From Sporothrix humicola (lineage: Eukaryota; Ascomycota; Sordariomycetes; Ophiostomatales; Ophiostomataceae), in NCBI GenBank assembly GCA_021396245.1, contig WNYE01000039.1:310001-374000 (forward strand): a stretch of DNA of 64,000 nucleotides. The letters run 5' to 3'. The position numbers and the translations under genes are program-made. Below the pieces are notes generated by a model. The model saw nothing but the letters and a program-made list of their open reading frames with translations, did no database searches and was not told the origin of the DNA. Shown here in pieces: positions 23,552 through 34,033 of this stretch (position 1 is its first letter; every line of letters starts with the position of its first letter).

Positions 23552-25723
23552 ATGGTGGTCCCCTTTTTCGGGCGGTTGCGCCGCCGGCGCTTGCTATTTA
23601 TTTTCGCCTTTGCCATTTTCATGGTCTTTTACATGACCTACTCGCCCGCCGAGCCACAACCGTCCTACACGCCCGCAGGCACACCCGAAGACGAGTTTGA
23701 CCCGTCAATACACAAAGCACACACCGGCGACGACTTAATAACAGGGAGCAAGACGACGCCCGGACGGCCGGTCCAGAAGAACCCCGTGTCGTCTGCAGGC
23801 GATACTGGCGCACCAGCCGAAGCTGCCAAGGTTGTCGCTGGTGGTGACGCAAGCGCAAGTGCAGGCGCAGACGCAGAAGTACTGACCGACGACATCCCCG
23901 ACGCGCTTAAGACCGAAACACAGCTCAAGGCCCAAAAAGAGTACAAGGAGAAGTTGGCAAAAGAAGGCAAGGGCAAGGGCAAGACCGCCGCAAAGCCCAA
24001 GAAGAAGGAGCCCGAGAAGAAGCCGCGCAAGCTCACGCTCTCTGAGCTCCTCGCCAAGCCCATGGACACCATGGAGTACGGCACGACTGCGCGCCCGCCC
24101 ATCAAGGGCCTCACCAACATCATTGCCGACCTGCCCGTCGAGCTGATTATCGACGACAAGGACGAGGGCGGTGTCCCGACACTCTCTACGCCTGCGGGTG
24201 TTGTGCGCCGCCGCCGATTTGTCTTTGTCGGCGACGTGCACGGCCAGCGCAAGCCACTCGACGAGCTGCTGGAGAAGATCGACTTTGAAAAGGGCCATGA
24301 CCACCTGGTGCTCGTGGGCGACCTGATCAACAAGGGCCCCGACAGCGCGGGTGTCGTGCAGCTGGCCATGGAGCTGGGCGCCAGTGCCGTGCGCGGCAAC
24401 CACGAAGACCGCGTTCTTGTGGCGTATCAGCAGTTGCACGCGTTCGACGCCCACCTGCCACCGCCAGTCAAGCCCAAGAAGGCGTCAGCCAACATCGACG
24501 ATACCCTTGGAGAGGTCGACTCTGAGACTGTCATTGAGGGCGAGACCGAGGCCGAAGCCGAACGAAGACGCATGGTGGTCCTGGCCAACATTGAGGCCGA
24601 GGGCAAGATGGAGCGCGCCGAAGCGGCTCTGCAGCGCGAAATCGACTTGGCCGAAGAGGATGCCAAGAAGCGCAAGGGCATCTTGACGTGGCTGGGCCTC
24701 AAGAAGGAGCACAAGAAGGAAGAGGACATTATCGACCACGACAAGTTTGTCGCTGAGCTTGAGATTGACCCGCTCGAGCAAAACCCCTTCTCGCACGGCG
24801 ACTCCGTCGAGCGCGCGACCGCCGCCACCCTGACGCCCGAGCAGGCCCGCTGGCTCTCGGAACTGCCCGTCATCCTGCGCCTCGGCGCCATTGCACCATC
24901 GTCTGCCGTACCACTCTCGGCAGCCGCGCAACAGGCCAACGCCAAGTCGCCCTTTGCCAACAATGGCGTTGTCGTCGTCCACGCCGGCCTCGTGCCCGAC
25001 CTGCCGCTCGAGCTGCAGGACCCCTATGCCGTCATGGTCATGCGCAGCCTCGTGCACCCGGCCGACGAGGTCCGCCACGAGCGCGCCCGCCTGATTGCCG
25101 AGGCCCGCATGCGCGAGGAGTCGCGGGGACGCTTCAAAAACACGGACCACGTCAACGTGCCCCAGAGCCGCATCGACGCCGAGTACAACCGCATGCAGAA
25201 GCACGCCTACGGCGCGGACCCGCACCACCCGCGGCGGGCCAGCCCTGTCGCTGCGGCCGCCGGCTCGACGCGCCGCAACAATGCCGGCGACGGCCACCCC
25301 GAGCCGGGCGACCTGATCATGCTGCCCATCGAGGGCCACTTCCGCGAGGGCACCGACCGAGTGCACTGGGCAGCGGTGTGGAACCAGGTGCAGCACGCGA
25401 TTGCGGACCCGACGAACCGGACGACCGTCGTCTATGGCCACGACGCCATTACCGGTCTGCTGGTGCCTGAGACAATGCCTTCTGGTTTGTTCAGCCTCTT
25501 TAGCAGCGGTGGCGCCGGCAGCAACAGCAAAAACAGTGCTGGCGCCGCCGGCAGCGTCATTACCGAGGAGGACATGGGCTACACGTTTGGTCTGGACTCG
25601 GGCGCTGTCTACGGCGGCAAGCTGTCGGCGCTGGTGGTCGAGGCCGACAAGGACGGCGTGGTCAAGCACCGCATTGAGCAGGTGCAGTGCCCGGCCGTTG
25701 CGGCCAAGAAGTATGCCGACTAG
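23552..25723 (+). CDS. ApaH-like/Ppn2-type calcineurin-like phosphoesterase (endopolyphosphatase family)
   Basis: A single exon of 723 residues from the ATG at 23552; no ATG lies further upstream in this frame. A short basic N-terminus (FGRLRRRRLL) precedes one hydrophobic segment (LFIFAFAIFMVFYMTY), a signal anchor expected to place the enzyme in the vacuolar lumen. An Ala/Lys-rich linker of about 170 residues follows. The metallophosphatase core has GDVHG near 225, GDLINKGPDS near 254, GNHED near 280, HAG near 475 and GHD near 628. These are the metal and phosphate ligands of the PPP/ApaH-like class. Yeast Ppn2 of this class cleaves polyphosphate internally. Between GNHED and HAG there is a charged insert of about 190 residues, longer than a minimal core. 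Substrate is inferred from the family. Confidence 0.85.
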   Translation: MVVPFFGRLRRRRLLFIFAFAIFMVFYMTYSPAEPQPSYTPAGTPEDEFDPSIHKAHTGDDLITGSKTTPGRPVQKNPVSSAGDTGAPAEAAKVVAGGDASASAGADAEVLTDDIPDALKTETQLKAQKEYKEKLAKEGKGKGKTAAKPKKKEPEKKPRKLTLSELLAKPMDTMEYGTTARPPIKGLTNIIADLPVELIIDDKDEGGVPTLSTPAGVVRRRRFVFVGDVHGQRKPLDELLEKIDFEKGHDHLVLVGDLINKGPDSAGVVQLAMELGASAVRGNHEDRVLVAYQQLHAFDAHLPPPVKPKKASANIDDTLGEVDSETVIEGETEAEAERRRMVVLANIEAEGKMERAEAALQREIDLAEEDAKKRKGILTWLGLKKEHKKEEDIIDHDKFVAELEIDPLEQNPFSHGDSVERATAATLTPEQARWLSELPVILRLGAIAPSSAVPLSAAAQQANAKSPFANNGVVVVHAGLVPDLPLELQDPYAVMVMRSLVHPADEVRHERARLIAEARMREESRGRFKNTDHVNVPQSRIDAEYNRMQKHAYGADPHHPRRASPVAAAAGSTRRNNAGDGHPEPGDLIMLPIEGHFREGTDRVHWAAVWNQVQHAIADPTNRTTVVYGHDAITGLLVPETMPSGLFSLFSSGGAGSNSKNSAGAAGSVITEEDMGYTFGLDSGAVYGGKLSALVVEADKDGVVKHRIEQVQCPAVAAKKYAD

Positions 25724-26337
25724 ACGCAGCTCATTGGATGTGTTTTTGTCTTTTCTTTTTTTTTGCATTGGAAAGCCTTTTTGGAAAGCATACCCTCGTT
25801 TATTTACTATCAGGGCATCCTGTCATTTTGTATAATTTCTTATTTCTCATTTCTTCCTCTTTGTTTCCCTTTTCGTTGACATCAGGGGCAATACCTTCGC
25901 TTATTTATTTTTTATTTTTGGGTCGGCGCGCATTCGGTTTGTATGCAACAAAACCGATGCCGTCTGTTTTTCTATTTTGTATACACGGCGTTACATTTCG
26001 GGTTATTTATTTACGGTCTACATTTCGAGTTTCTCTAATAAAAGTCCCACGAGAGCAAATGGGCTCTTGTGTTCAGAAACTTTCACTTGCAAAGCATGCT
26101 GTGGCGATAGTACTTGTGCGCATCAAAATCAGTTGATTGACAATCTAGATTTTTTTTCGGCTTTTTTATCATGTATGTCGTCCCGGTGTGGTAATGAATG
26201 TTCCTTGCGCAGCGCGGTATCGTGTGTTCCATTCCATTCTTTATTTTGTGTATGTGCCGTCGTATGTAACGGTTTTTGTGTATATTTTTTCTTCCACCTA
26301 ACTAAAAACCTTCCATCATCCTAGACTCACTTCGCGC
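25724..26337. other. Convergent intergenic region (3' flanks)
   Basis: T-rich and AT-rich sequence between two opposing stop codons, with several T runs. Consistent with 3' untranslated regions only. Confidence 0.5.
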
Positions 26338-27793
26338 TTATGCGCTCAGCTTGGTCTTGATGATCTCCTTGAGCGTCTCGGCGTCGGCAGCGAACTTGCT
26401 GATACCCTCGCGGAGCTTCTCGACGGCCATCTGGTCCTCGTTGAAGTCGAAGCGGAAGGTGGCCTCGTCGGAGATGTAGGTCTTCTTGGGGATGTCGAGG
26501 CTGGCGGCGCCGGCGGCGTCGAGCTTCTGGGGCACGGCGTCGCTGGAGTTGAGGAGCTCCTCGAGCAGGGCGGGGGATATGGTCAGGTAGTCGCAGCCAG
26601 CGAGCTCGGTGATCTCACCAGTGTTGCGGAAGGAGGCGCCCATGACAATGGTCTTGTAGCCGTACTTCTTGTAGTAGTTGAAGATGGCCTTGACGGAGGC
26701 GACACCGGGGTCCTCCTCCTTGGCGTAGGCCTTGCCGGTGGAGGCCTTGAACCAGTCGAGGATGCGGCCGACGAAGGGGGAGATGAGGAAGGCACCGGCC
26801 TCGGCGGCGGCAATGGCCTGGGTCAGCGAGAACATGAGCGTCAGGTTGGTGTTGATGCCGTGGTCGCGCTGCAGGATCTCGGCGGCCTTGATACCCTCCC
26901 AGGTGGAGGCGATCTTGATCAGGACGCGCTCCTTGGGGATGCCCTGGGCCTTGTACAGCTAGATGGGGAGCAATGTTAGTAAGCTGTCATATGAATCGAG
27001 CGGTCAATTGGCAAGGCACAACGTACGTCAATAATGTGCAGGGCCTTGTCGACGGAAGCCTTGGTGTCGAAAGACAGGCGGGCGTCAACCTCGGTGGAGA
27101 CACGGCCGGGGACGATCTTGAGGATCTCGCGGCCGAACTCGACCAGGATGGCGTCGAGGGTGGCATCGACCTTCTGGTCGAGCGAGCCCTCCTGCTTCTT
27201 GCCAATGGCAACGGCCTCGTCAATCAGCTTGGCGTAGTCGGCCTTCTTGGAGGCAGCCAGAATCAGCGAGGGGTTGGTGGTGGCATCCTGGGGCTTGTAC
27301 TTGGCAATGGCTGTGATTATTGTGAGCTTAAGTCTGGCGAGGATATCATTTGTGAACAGTAGGGGAGGATAGAGACGTACAAGCGAAGTCACCTAGAGAG
27401 AGAGGTGTTAGCAATTGGTAAACATAGGATGACATCACCGCCAGGGGCGAATTGGAATTGGAAATCGCGGATTGGGGCCAAACATACCAGAGTCGGAGAC
27501 GACGACCTATTCAGACGAACAAAACAGATGCTTGGTTAGCAATCAAGCTTCCACGGACGACGGGAGTATCGGCGCAAAGAAAGAGGGCATTGCCGAGGCA
27601 AGCTCGAGCTCCAGCCAGCAACGAGACGATCAAGTCGACCGTCTGCCATGCTTCCCTATTTTTCCGGAGAAATTGGGTGGAGAGAGAGAAAGGAGCGCGA
27701 CCGCGATGACGGTGAGAGCAATAAGTGGTGAGGCTGTTGCGGGTGTTTGCTTACCGTGCCAGTGGCCTTCAATTGGTCAAGAGAGCTAGACAT
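26338..27793 (-). CDS. TAL1: Transaldolase
   Basis: Five exons on the minus strand (27793-27755, 27506-27488, 27392-27381, 27310-27027, 26958-26338) give 324 residues, the normal class I transaldolase length. Exons 2 and 3 are only 19 and 12 bases and encode VVVSDSG and DFA; both are needed to join the N-terminus (MSSSLDQLKATGT) to SIAKYKPQDATTNPSL. The Schiff-base lysine is Lys133 in VLIKIASTWEG. INTNLTLMFSLTQA and SPFVGRILDW are family motifs. The enzyme moves a dihydroxyacetone unit between sugar phosphates in the non-oxidative pentose phosphate pathway, in the cytosol. Introns are 248, 95, 70 and 68 bases. All junctions have GT-AG and keep phase. The gene is divergent from Sm protein F, across a purine-rich leader. 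Confidence 0.96.
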
Positions 27794-29923
27794 TGTGAAT
27801 TGTAGAGGGAATCGTGGCGGTTTGGAAGAGGAAACCTAGAAAAAGTTCGTGATATTTGAAGATGGGATGGAGAAGAAAGAGGAAGAAAAAAAGAAGGAAA
27901 GAAAGAGAAAGGGGAAACAAAAGAACAAAAGAAAAGGGAAGGAAGAGACTGGGAAAAGCTCTCACGGGGCTTGGCCTTGCGCTGCGTGGGTAATATAACC
28001 GTTGCTGTTTCCTCCGGCCGCAGCCTTTTACTCCTTTGCTGTGGACTTATTTCTCTCACGCTGTTGCTGTATCGGGACGAGGGTGGTGGTGTAGCAGAAA
28101 AAAAGGAGGGGCGATGGGCGTCATGGAATTTGCCCCTCCCTTGTCTTGCCCTTTCGGGTCGCTATGGAGGTCGCTCTTTCCTACGACGACAACGACGTGC
28201 TTGCTCTACTCAGTACTCGTGTTCCCCGTCAGACCCCGAACCTCCACCCCCATTCCCCCAATTTTTGGAGGTTGTCTTCCCCCATTTCCTTATTTGTTAT
28301 TTCTCCCCAAAAGGGTTTTTCCGCGGTAGAACACAAAACAGGTGACACTTTTATGCTTGTGTTTTGTGTCGTGTATTCCGTCCAATTCTCGCAGTGATCT
28401 CTATCGTGAGACCTAGCAGAACCGGTACTCGCAGAAGGTCTGGTGAGGGAAAGAGCGCCCTCTCCAGACTTCCGAATTGGGTCCGATGCCTCCCACCGCT
28501 ACCGGAAGGAGCAGTAACAGCGCATGTCTGTCTGCGCCTCCCGTGTGTGTCTTGTAGGGAAAGAGGCAAAGATGGAAAGAGCTATCGGAGACCAAGCCGA
28601 CCACCCATTCCGCCACGCCCCTCCACAAAGAAAATAGAGAGGCAAAGAGAGAAAAGAATAAGTCCACCGCGACTTGTCCGCGCCTTCCTCGCGACTGACG
28701 ACAGTGATAAATTGTCCGTGTAAAAAACTGGAATGACAGTGGACCAGTCCACCAGTCCAGTATGTCCGATGGCATTGGCAGCTGTCGCCGGCTATCCAGG
28801 CTCAAGTCAGGCACACCTTTTCTTGCCGTTACGGCGTCTGCTTCCCACGCCTTCCCAATCTCTTACTCACAGCCTGGCCATTGCCGGCCAATTTGTCCAA
28901 CGTTTGTCATTTGCCATTAGCTCCTGCCTTGTTCTGCCACACAGAAATTCTGTAAGGCAGGTCCCTTTGGTCAGTATTTCCAATGCTCTTATTCAGCTCC
29001 CTACAGCTGTCTCATATCATTGAGCAGCACCTTTTACGAGGCTTCATAAGCCAGCCAGAAAAAGAAAGTAAATAAAAAGAGGATTTGAGTAAACAATGGT
29101 TTTACAATCACCTTTACAAAGACGGCATAAGCAGAGTGAAGTCGCAATCAAACCGGAAAAGAGGCCCATGCCAGACCAGGTGACGAGCTCTGTGACAATG
29201 CTGAAGCGCGGGATGCATCTTGGCTGGGGTCAATGGAGCGTCGATTAAAAACAAAAGAAAACCATTACGAAAGATTGTCGTAGAAACAGTCGCTGTAAAG
29301 CCTCCTATTGCGGCCTTTAACGAGTCTTGGCCGACGCGCCGGCTGCGACTTTTTTAGATTTGAGGAAAGAGTCTTTTTGTTGGGAACCTCTCTGGTTGGC
29401 TCGTTCGTTCCTGCCCTGTTTGCTTTTGGCTTTTCTGGTCTGCTGCACGAGGTCGGCTGGCCGGTAGATTTCTCACTTTTTGCGTTTTGGCGGGGGAGGG
29501 GTCAAAAGCCATCGTGGGCTCCCAGCAATTGGAAATGCGGACTGCCCTGAACGGGGATGATCCGGAGGGGTTCGAGAGTGCGTGGGCAGACGATGATGCA
29601 ACTGGCGGGCGCGACGAAAAGAGGCAAGCTCCCCATGGCGCCTCTCCCCACTAGAGTTGGCAGACAACAGGCTAAAAGCACCAAAGAAAAGTCTCCACTA
29701 AAAATCGGCAAGCACGGCTAGCGCAGGCTTTGTCAGCTGGCAGAGCTCCCCCTCTCCAAGACTGGCAGCTGGCAGTCATCAAGCTGTAGGCAGACCCACT
29801 TGATATCAAAATTCGGCCTGCCTACCAATCCAACCTCAAGCGAACGCGAACAACATCGGGACCACACCGACGAAACGACATTTAACCAAACACCCTCCCA
29901 GCCACAACCACCCCTCCTTCAAA
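27794..29923. other. Divergent promoter between transaldolase and Sm protein F
   Basis: About 2.1 kb. Next to transaldolase (27840-27960) the plus strand is nearly pure A/G, meaning a C/T-rich leader on the coding strand, as in strongly expressed fungal genes. The rest shows short frames without domains. No RNA gene seen. Confidence 0.5.
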
Positions 29924-30232
29924 ATGAGCTTCATGCCCGTCAACCCCCGCCCGATGCTCCAGGAGCTCGTTGGCAAGCCAGTCGCCGTGCGGCTCAAGTG
30001 GGGCGAGACGGAGTACAAGGGCTCGCTGGTGTCGATTGACAGCTACATGAACCTGCAGCTGTCGGACACGGAGGAGTACATTGACGGCGAGAGCACCGGC
30101 CAACTGGGACAGGTCCTGATTCGGTGGGTCACCCTCAAACTTGTCACAATTGAACAACTACTAACGCGCGGCAGATGCAACAACGTGTTGTGGATTCGGG
30201 GCGACGACAAGGACACAAAAATGGAGGACTAG
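29924..30232 (+). CDS. SMX3: Small nuclear ribonucleoprotein F (Sm F)
   Basis: Two exons (29924-30123, 30175-30232) give 85 residues, the usual size. The Sm1 motif is KPVAVRLKWGETEYKGSLVSID with YMNLQLSDTEEYIDG, and the Sm2 motif is formed across the intron as VLIRCNNVLWIRG. Asn in SYMNL and the Arg-Cys-Asn of Sm2 are the RNA-binding positions. Sm F is part of the heptameric ring on U1, U2, U4 and U5 snRNAs and is needed for splicing. The start context is CAAAATGAGC. The 51-base intron splits an Arg codon and has a CTACTAAC branch site. The short acidic tail (DDKDTKMED) is typical. Confidence 0.96.
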   Translation: MSFMPVNPRPMLQELVGKPVAVRLKWGETEYKGSLVSIDSYMNLQLSDTEEYIDGESTGQLGQVLIRWVTLKLVTIEQLLTRGRCNNVLWIRGDDKDTKMED

Positions 30233-31370
30233 ACGCGTCGCCGGACGGACGACAGATGGAAGGCGTACATATGACGTGCGGACGAGTCGAGCGTGCCGCT
30301 TCCATACCACGAGTACGATCAGCGACGCGACAACCCCGATATCCTGATCCCTAAATCCCGACCACGATAGTTGGACGTTTGGCCACGCGGGGCCGTTTGG
30401 GACAAACAGGCACCCGTCGCGGGCCGCAATCAGGTCAATGTCGGTCTCCGCAAACGGCCATACCGTTGGGTTACCAAGGGAGGAATCCGCGCGACTCGAA
30501 GTGGCCGATGGTCTACATAATACCAGTTCAAGGGAAACAGGCGTTATCTGTGTTGGCATACGCCCCATGCCAGTTTCTTATTATCTTTCATACTTTGATT
30601 TTCTAGTTAGCATTTGTTGGCTTTATTTTTCTTTGCTCTTTCTTACTACAAGGCAAGGCGTCAAAAAAGGGAACTGCTGCTCTTTTCAGCTTCATTTACA
30701 TCCATTCCAACTTCTTTGTCCAACCAAAATTAATGTGATGGCAATTCATCGTTGATGAGAATGATGGCCTCGTCCCAAAATTATGTGCTCGGCATATGGG
30801 TGACACTTTCGACGTATTGGACTTCAATTGTATCTATAAATTACGAAGAAGGCCTCTCGTACTGAGGTAAGGCTAGACTGAGTGCTGTCTGACACTCCAG
30901 ATTATGATAATAGAGTACTTACCAATTTCAATACAGTTCTCACATCGGCATCACCTCGTATACCACGTAGCACTTATCATCTAGTCATTTTATTTATTTA
31001 TTTTGTGCCTCTCAATGTTTTGCCTCGAATACTATAGTCATTTGAGGTTTATCTGAATTAAGAGTCAAAAGTAAACAATCCAAGTCCAAATGTTACCCCC
31101 TTCTACAACCAGACACAGCCAGTCCTCGTCTCTTCTATTTTTTCTGCTTCCATCTCATCCCACACCTTCTTCCACCTTTCATGCACTTTTCCTTTCGCAT
31201 CTTCTCCCCTCCTCCTTTTCTCTCTTTCCACTTCCTCCTCTTCCACGTCCACTTATCTCTTCTATTTCCTTGCATTCTTCCATCCCATTATTATCCACCT
31301 TTAAAAATATCATCATCCTTTCTCAACATCACTTCACTCCCCACCAGCTTCCCCACAGAGTGACACCACC
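30233..31370. other. Intergenic region upstream of the low-complexity gene
   Basis: AT-rich middle part, then a nearly pure C/T stretch with CATC/TTCC runs at about 31120-31350, which looks like the leader of the next gene. No gene is supported. Confidence 0.5.
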
Positions 31371-33200
31371 ATGGACGACAACGACAACGAAGATGGCCAC
31401 CAGGGCCGCCACCCGGCCATTGAGGTCTCCCTCACCCACAGCATCGAGCAGCTCCGCCACCTGGCCTACGAAGCCACCCCGTCGCCCGAGGACCTGTTTT
31501 CTGCGCAGCGTCTGCTCCTGCGTACAGCCACGGCCGTCATTGCGCGCAAGGGACTCAGCACCGACACCGAGACGTACCGCCGTCTCGGGATTTTGATCCC
31601 GCACTGGAAGCACCCTGCCCAGTTTGAGAGCGCGCTGCACCTCCTTCAAGACTACTGGAGGCACCACGGGTGTGCGCGCTCGCTGGGACGGTCGTCGACC
31701 TTTATCAAGGTGCGGGTCAAGGCCCGCAACTATCTCAGAAAACTGGCGGCCGGCGAAGAGATTGAGGCGGGCATTGCCGACGACGAGGACTGGCTGAACG
31801 AGCTTGACAACGACTTCAACGTCGACCCGCGCAAGTGCACGCTGCCGTCGGCGACCATGGTGCGCGTGTTCCGGCTGGTCAACGGCAACCTCGAGATCCC
31901 TGCCACACTGTTCAAGGCACTGGCAGTGGCCGGTCGGATCCGGGACGCTTTCTTCCCGGACGAGATGAGCACATGGGAGCAAGGTCCCGCTGGACATGGG
32001 CTGGGCGGAAACCGTGATATTGATGCTGAGAGCGATGGAACGTATAATGGCACGCAGACAGATATTCCCAGCTCGGATGCTGGCGAGGACGAAGACAGCA
32101 GCAGTGATGGAGACAGTAGCGGAGATGATGATGATGACGGCGGCAACGATGCCGTCTTTGTTGATCCGTATGACAACGAAGAGGCGCCGCATGTGGAAAA
32201 CACCGCTCGCCAGGCCACGGCCGATTTCTTTCAGCAGATGCAAGTTGCTCGCGTGGGGAACAACAACGGCGAGGGCAGCAGCAACAACAATAATGGCAGT
32301 GGCAACAACAATGGCGGTGGCGGAGGCGGCCTCTTTGGCGGCATGGATTTCAGTGTCCTCCCTGAAGTGGTGCGCCGCATGTTTGGCCTGGGCAACAGTC
32401 CTGCTCCGGCTCCAGCCGTCCCGACAGCTCCTCCTCCTCCTCCTGTGCCCAACTTTGTCTTTTGTCCCATGCCCATGATGATGATGCCTATGCAGATGCA
32501 GATGCAGATGCAAGTGAATATGCAAATGGACCAAACTGGAAACCATGGTGCCATGGGCAATGCCATGATGGACGCCATGCAGAACATGATGAAGCAGATG
32601 TCGGGCAAGAGTGACAGTGGAGGCTTCAATTTCAACAGCAACAGGCTTCTCACTGGAGGCAACGGGACTCGCAAGGCCAAGTCCCGCTCTATCATTGAGA
32701 TCAAGTCGGACGATGAAGACACGCAAGAGTCCTTTGGGGGAAGCTCCTGGCCCCGCTCAGCAAGCTCTAGCGGTACCAAACGGTCTTCATCGTCGGCTTG
32801 GAGTGACTCTTCTAGCAGCAGCAAGAGATTCAAGACGTTCAAGAATGAGAGCAGCCCAGGAGCAAGTAGCTCCTCGACTCCCACCTCGTCTTCCGCCACT
32901 TCGACTGCCTCGCCTACAGTGAAACCCCCTCGTCGTCCTCTCCCAACCAGTCGTCCACCACAGCCTCCTGTGCCTTCTACCTTTGCTTCAGCCTACGATG
33001 CCTCATCGACAGCCCCGTCTTCATCCCATGTGCATATCCCTTCATACCGTCCCTCTTCTTCTCCGGCGTTCAGTTTCATCAACTCTGCCGAGAAGAAGAA
33101 GGAGACCTTTACCGAGTTCCAGCAGAGACGCCTTCGCCAAGCGGAGAGAAAGCGCGAGAAGGAGGCTGCTCGGAAGAAGACAAATGTCGTCTTCAAGTAG
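31371..33200 (+). CDS. Unrecognised 609-residue protein with extensive low-complexity regions
   Basis: A single exon with ATG in good context (CACCATGG). I do not recognise the family. Residues 15-195 look folded and helical (HSIEQLRHLAYEATPSPEDL, RLLLRTATAVIARKG, ALHLLQDYWRHHG, VRVFRLVNGNLEIPATLFKAL). Then come an acidic tract (EDEDSSSDGDSSGDDDDDGG) near 245, an Asn/Gly run near 305, a Pro-rich part, a Met/Gln alternation (MQMQMQMQ) near 385, Ser-rich segments, and a basic C-terminus (RQAERKREKEAARKK) from about 585. The acidic and basic tracts and an RKAKSR motif fit a nuclear protein, but this is inference. Codon use is GC-rich like the neighbours, so it is very likely expressed. Confidence 0.75.
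   Translation: MDDNDNEDGHQGRHPAIEVSLTHSIEQLRHLAYEATPSPEDLFSAQRLLLRTATAVIARKGLSTDTETYRRLGILIPHWKHPAQFESALHLLQDYWRHHGCARSLGRSSTFIKVRVKARNYLRKLAAGEEIEAGIADDEDWLNELDNDFNVDPRKCTLPSATMVRVFRLVNGNLEIPATLFKALAVAGRIRDAFFPDEMSTWEQGPAGHGLGGNRDIDAESDGTYNGTQTDIPSSDAGEDEDSSSDGDSSGDDDDDGGNDAVFVDPYDNEEAPHVENTARQATADFFQQMQVARVGNNNGEGSSNNNNGSGNNNGGGGGGLFGGMDFSVLPEVVRRMFGLGNSPAPAPAVPTAPPPPPVPNFVFCPMPMMMMPMQMQMQMQVNMQMDQTGNHGAMGNAMMDAMQNMMKQMSGKSDSGGFNFNSNRLLTGGNGTRKAKSRSIIEIKSDDEDTQESFGGSSWPRSASSSGTKRSSSSAWSDSSSSSKRFKTFKNESSPGASSSSTPTSSSATSTASPTVKPPRRPLPTSRPPQPPVPSTFASAYDASSTAPSSSHVHIPSYRPSSSPAFSFINSAEKKKETFTEFQQRRLRQAERKREKEAARKKTNVVFK
32472..32530 (+). repeat. ATG/CAG trinucleotide tract coding for Met/Gln repeats
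   Basis: Repeats of ATG and of ATGCAG encode MMMM and MQMQMQMQ in the unrecognised protein. Probably prone to length change by replication slippage. Confidence 0.8.
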
Positions 33201-34033
33201 AGGGTCCATGACAGAAGACTACAAGTGAACGTCCCCGTCACCCATGTTCTGATTTTATATCTTCTATTTCCCACTTTCAGTTCCTTCACAATTTATGATT
33301 GCTCATGGTTTATGCTCCATGATTTTATGATTTTATGACTTAAAAAGTACTACATTCTATTCTATTATGTTTTGTTTCTTGTCCTTTTACTGTTCCTCAA
33401 GTGGGAAGTGCGTCGAGATATGTTCATTGTTTTTGCATTGCAAAGCATCATGTGTCAGCTACTGATGGGTGTCACTAGGGAACAGTTTCGACTTTCATTC
33501 CAATTCGTTTATATATAAGTGGTAGTCACGCCCTACATATATTCCATTATATTTACTTTTCTTTCGTTTTTCGTTTTATTTTTTCCCCCGAAGATTGATT
33601 CATTTCGTTTCACGTTTAATATTTTTTTTTTAAAAAAAAAGTTACACATTTCAACGTTTTATATTATTTACTACAGTTTTCAAAGAAAGATGCCAAAGCA
33701 CGTCATTTTCATAGTTTGTTTACAAGGCCCAGAGGAAGGATAAAACAATGCTCGCTTCTTAATTTTACTTCTTAATTTTATTGCGTCAAAACAACGACTT
33801 TAGAAAAGTCCATCCTCTCTCCCGTTCAAACTTTTCGTCTCCCTTTACTTTTTATGAATCCCAATTCCAAAAGTCAGCCAAAGTTGCCCCAATAAAACCT
33901 AATCAAGCAAATCCAGAGACTTTTAATTTTAATTTTCGTAAACGTCGTTGACATAAGAAAAGAAGAAGGAAACAAGAATTCGGAGGAGAGCTGAAAGACG
34001 GAACACATCCCACCACGACACTCAGACAACCAC
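33201..34033. other. Convergent intergenic region with a T10A9 palindrome
   Basis: AT-rich 3' flanks of the low-complexity gene and Tudor-SN. It contains ten T's followed by nine A's at 33622-33640, a near-perfect palindrome. No gene seen. Confidence 0.5.
33622..33640. repeat. T10A9 palindrome
   Basis: Ten T's (33622-33631) directly followed by nine A's (33632-33640) in the convergent region. It can form a hairpin in either transcript; a role in 3' end formation is possible but unproven. Confidence 0.7.

Noticed and set aside
24485..25768. Long antisense frame of 427 codons opposite the Ppn2-like gene
   Set aside because: A mirror of GC-rich codon bias; the sense strand has all catalytic motifs.
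29560..29640. GGTTCGA-like word suggesting a tRNA T-arm
   Set aside because: No acceptor stem, anticodon arm or D-arm can be formed around it.
31329..32726. Antisense frame of 465 codons opposite the low-complexity gene
   Set aside because: His/Val/Ala-rich product of the complementary codons; no domain and no splice or start context.
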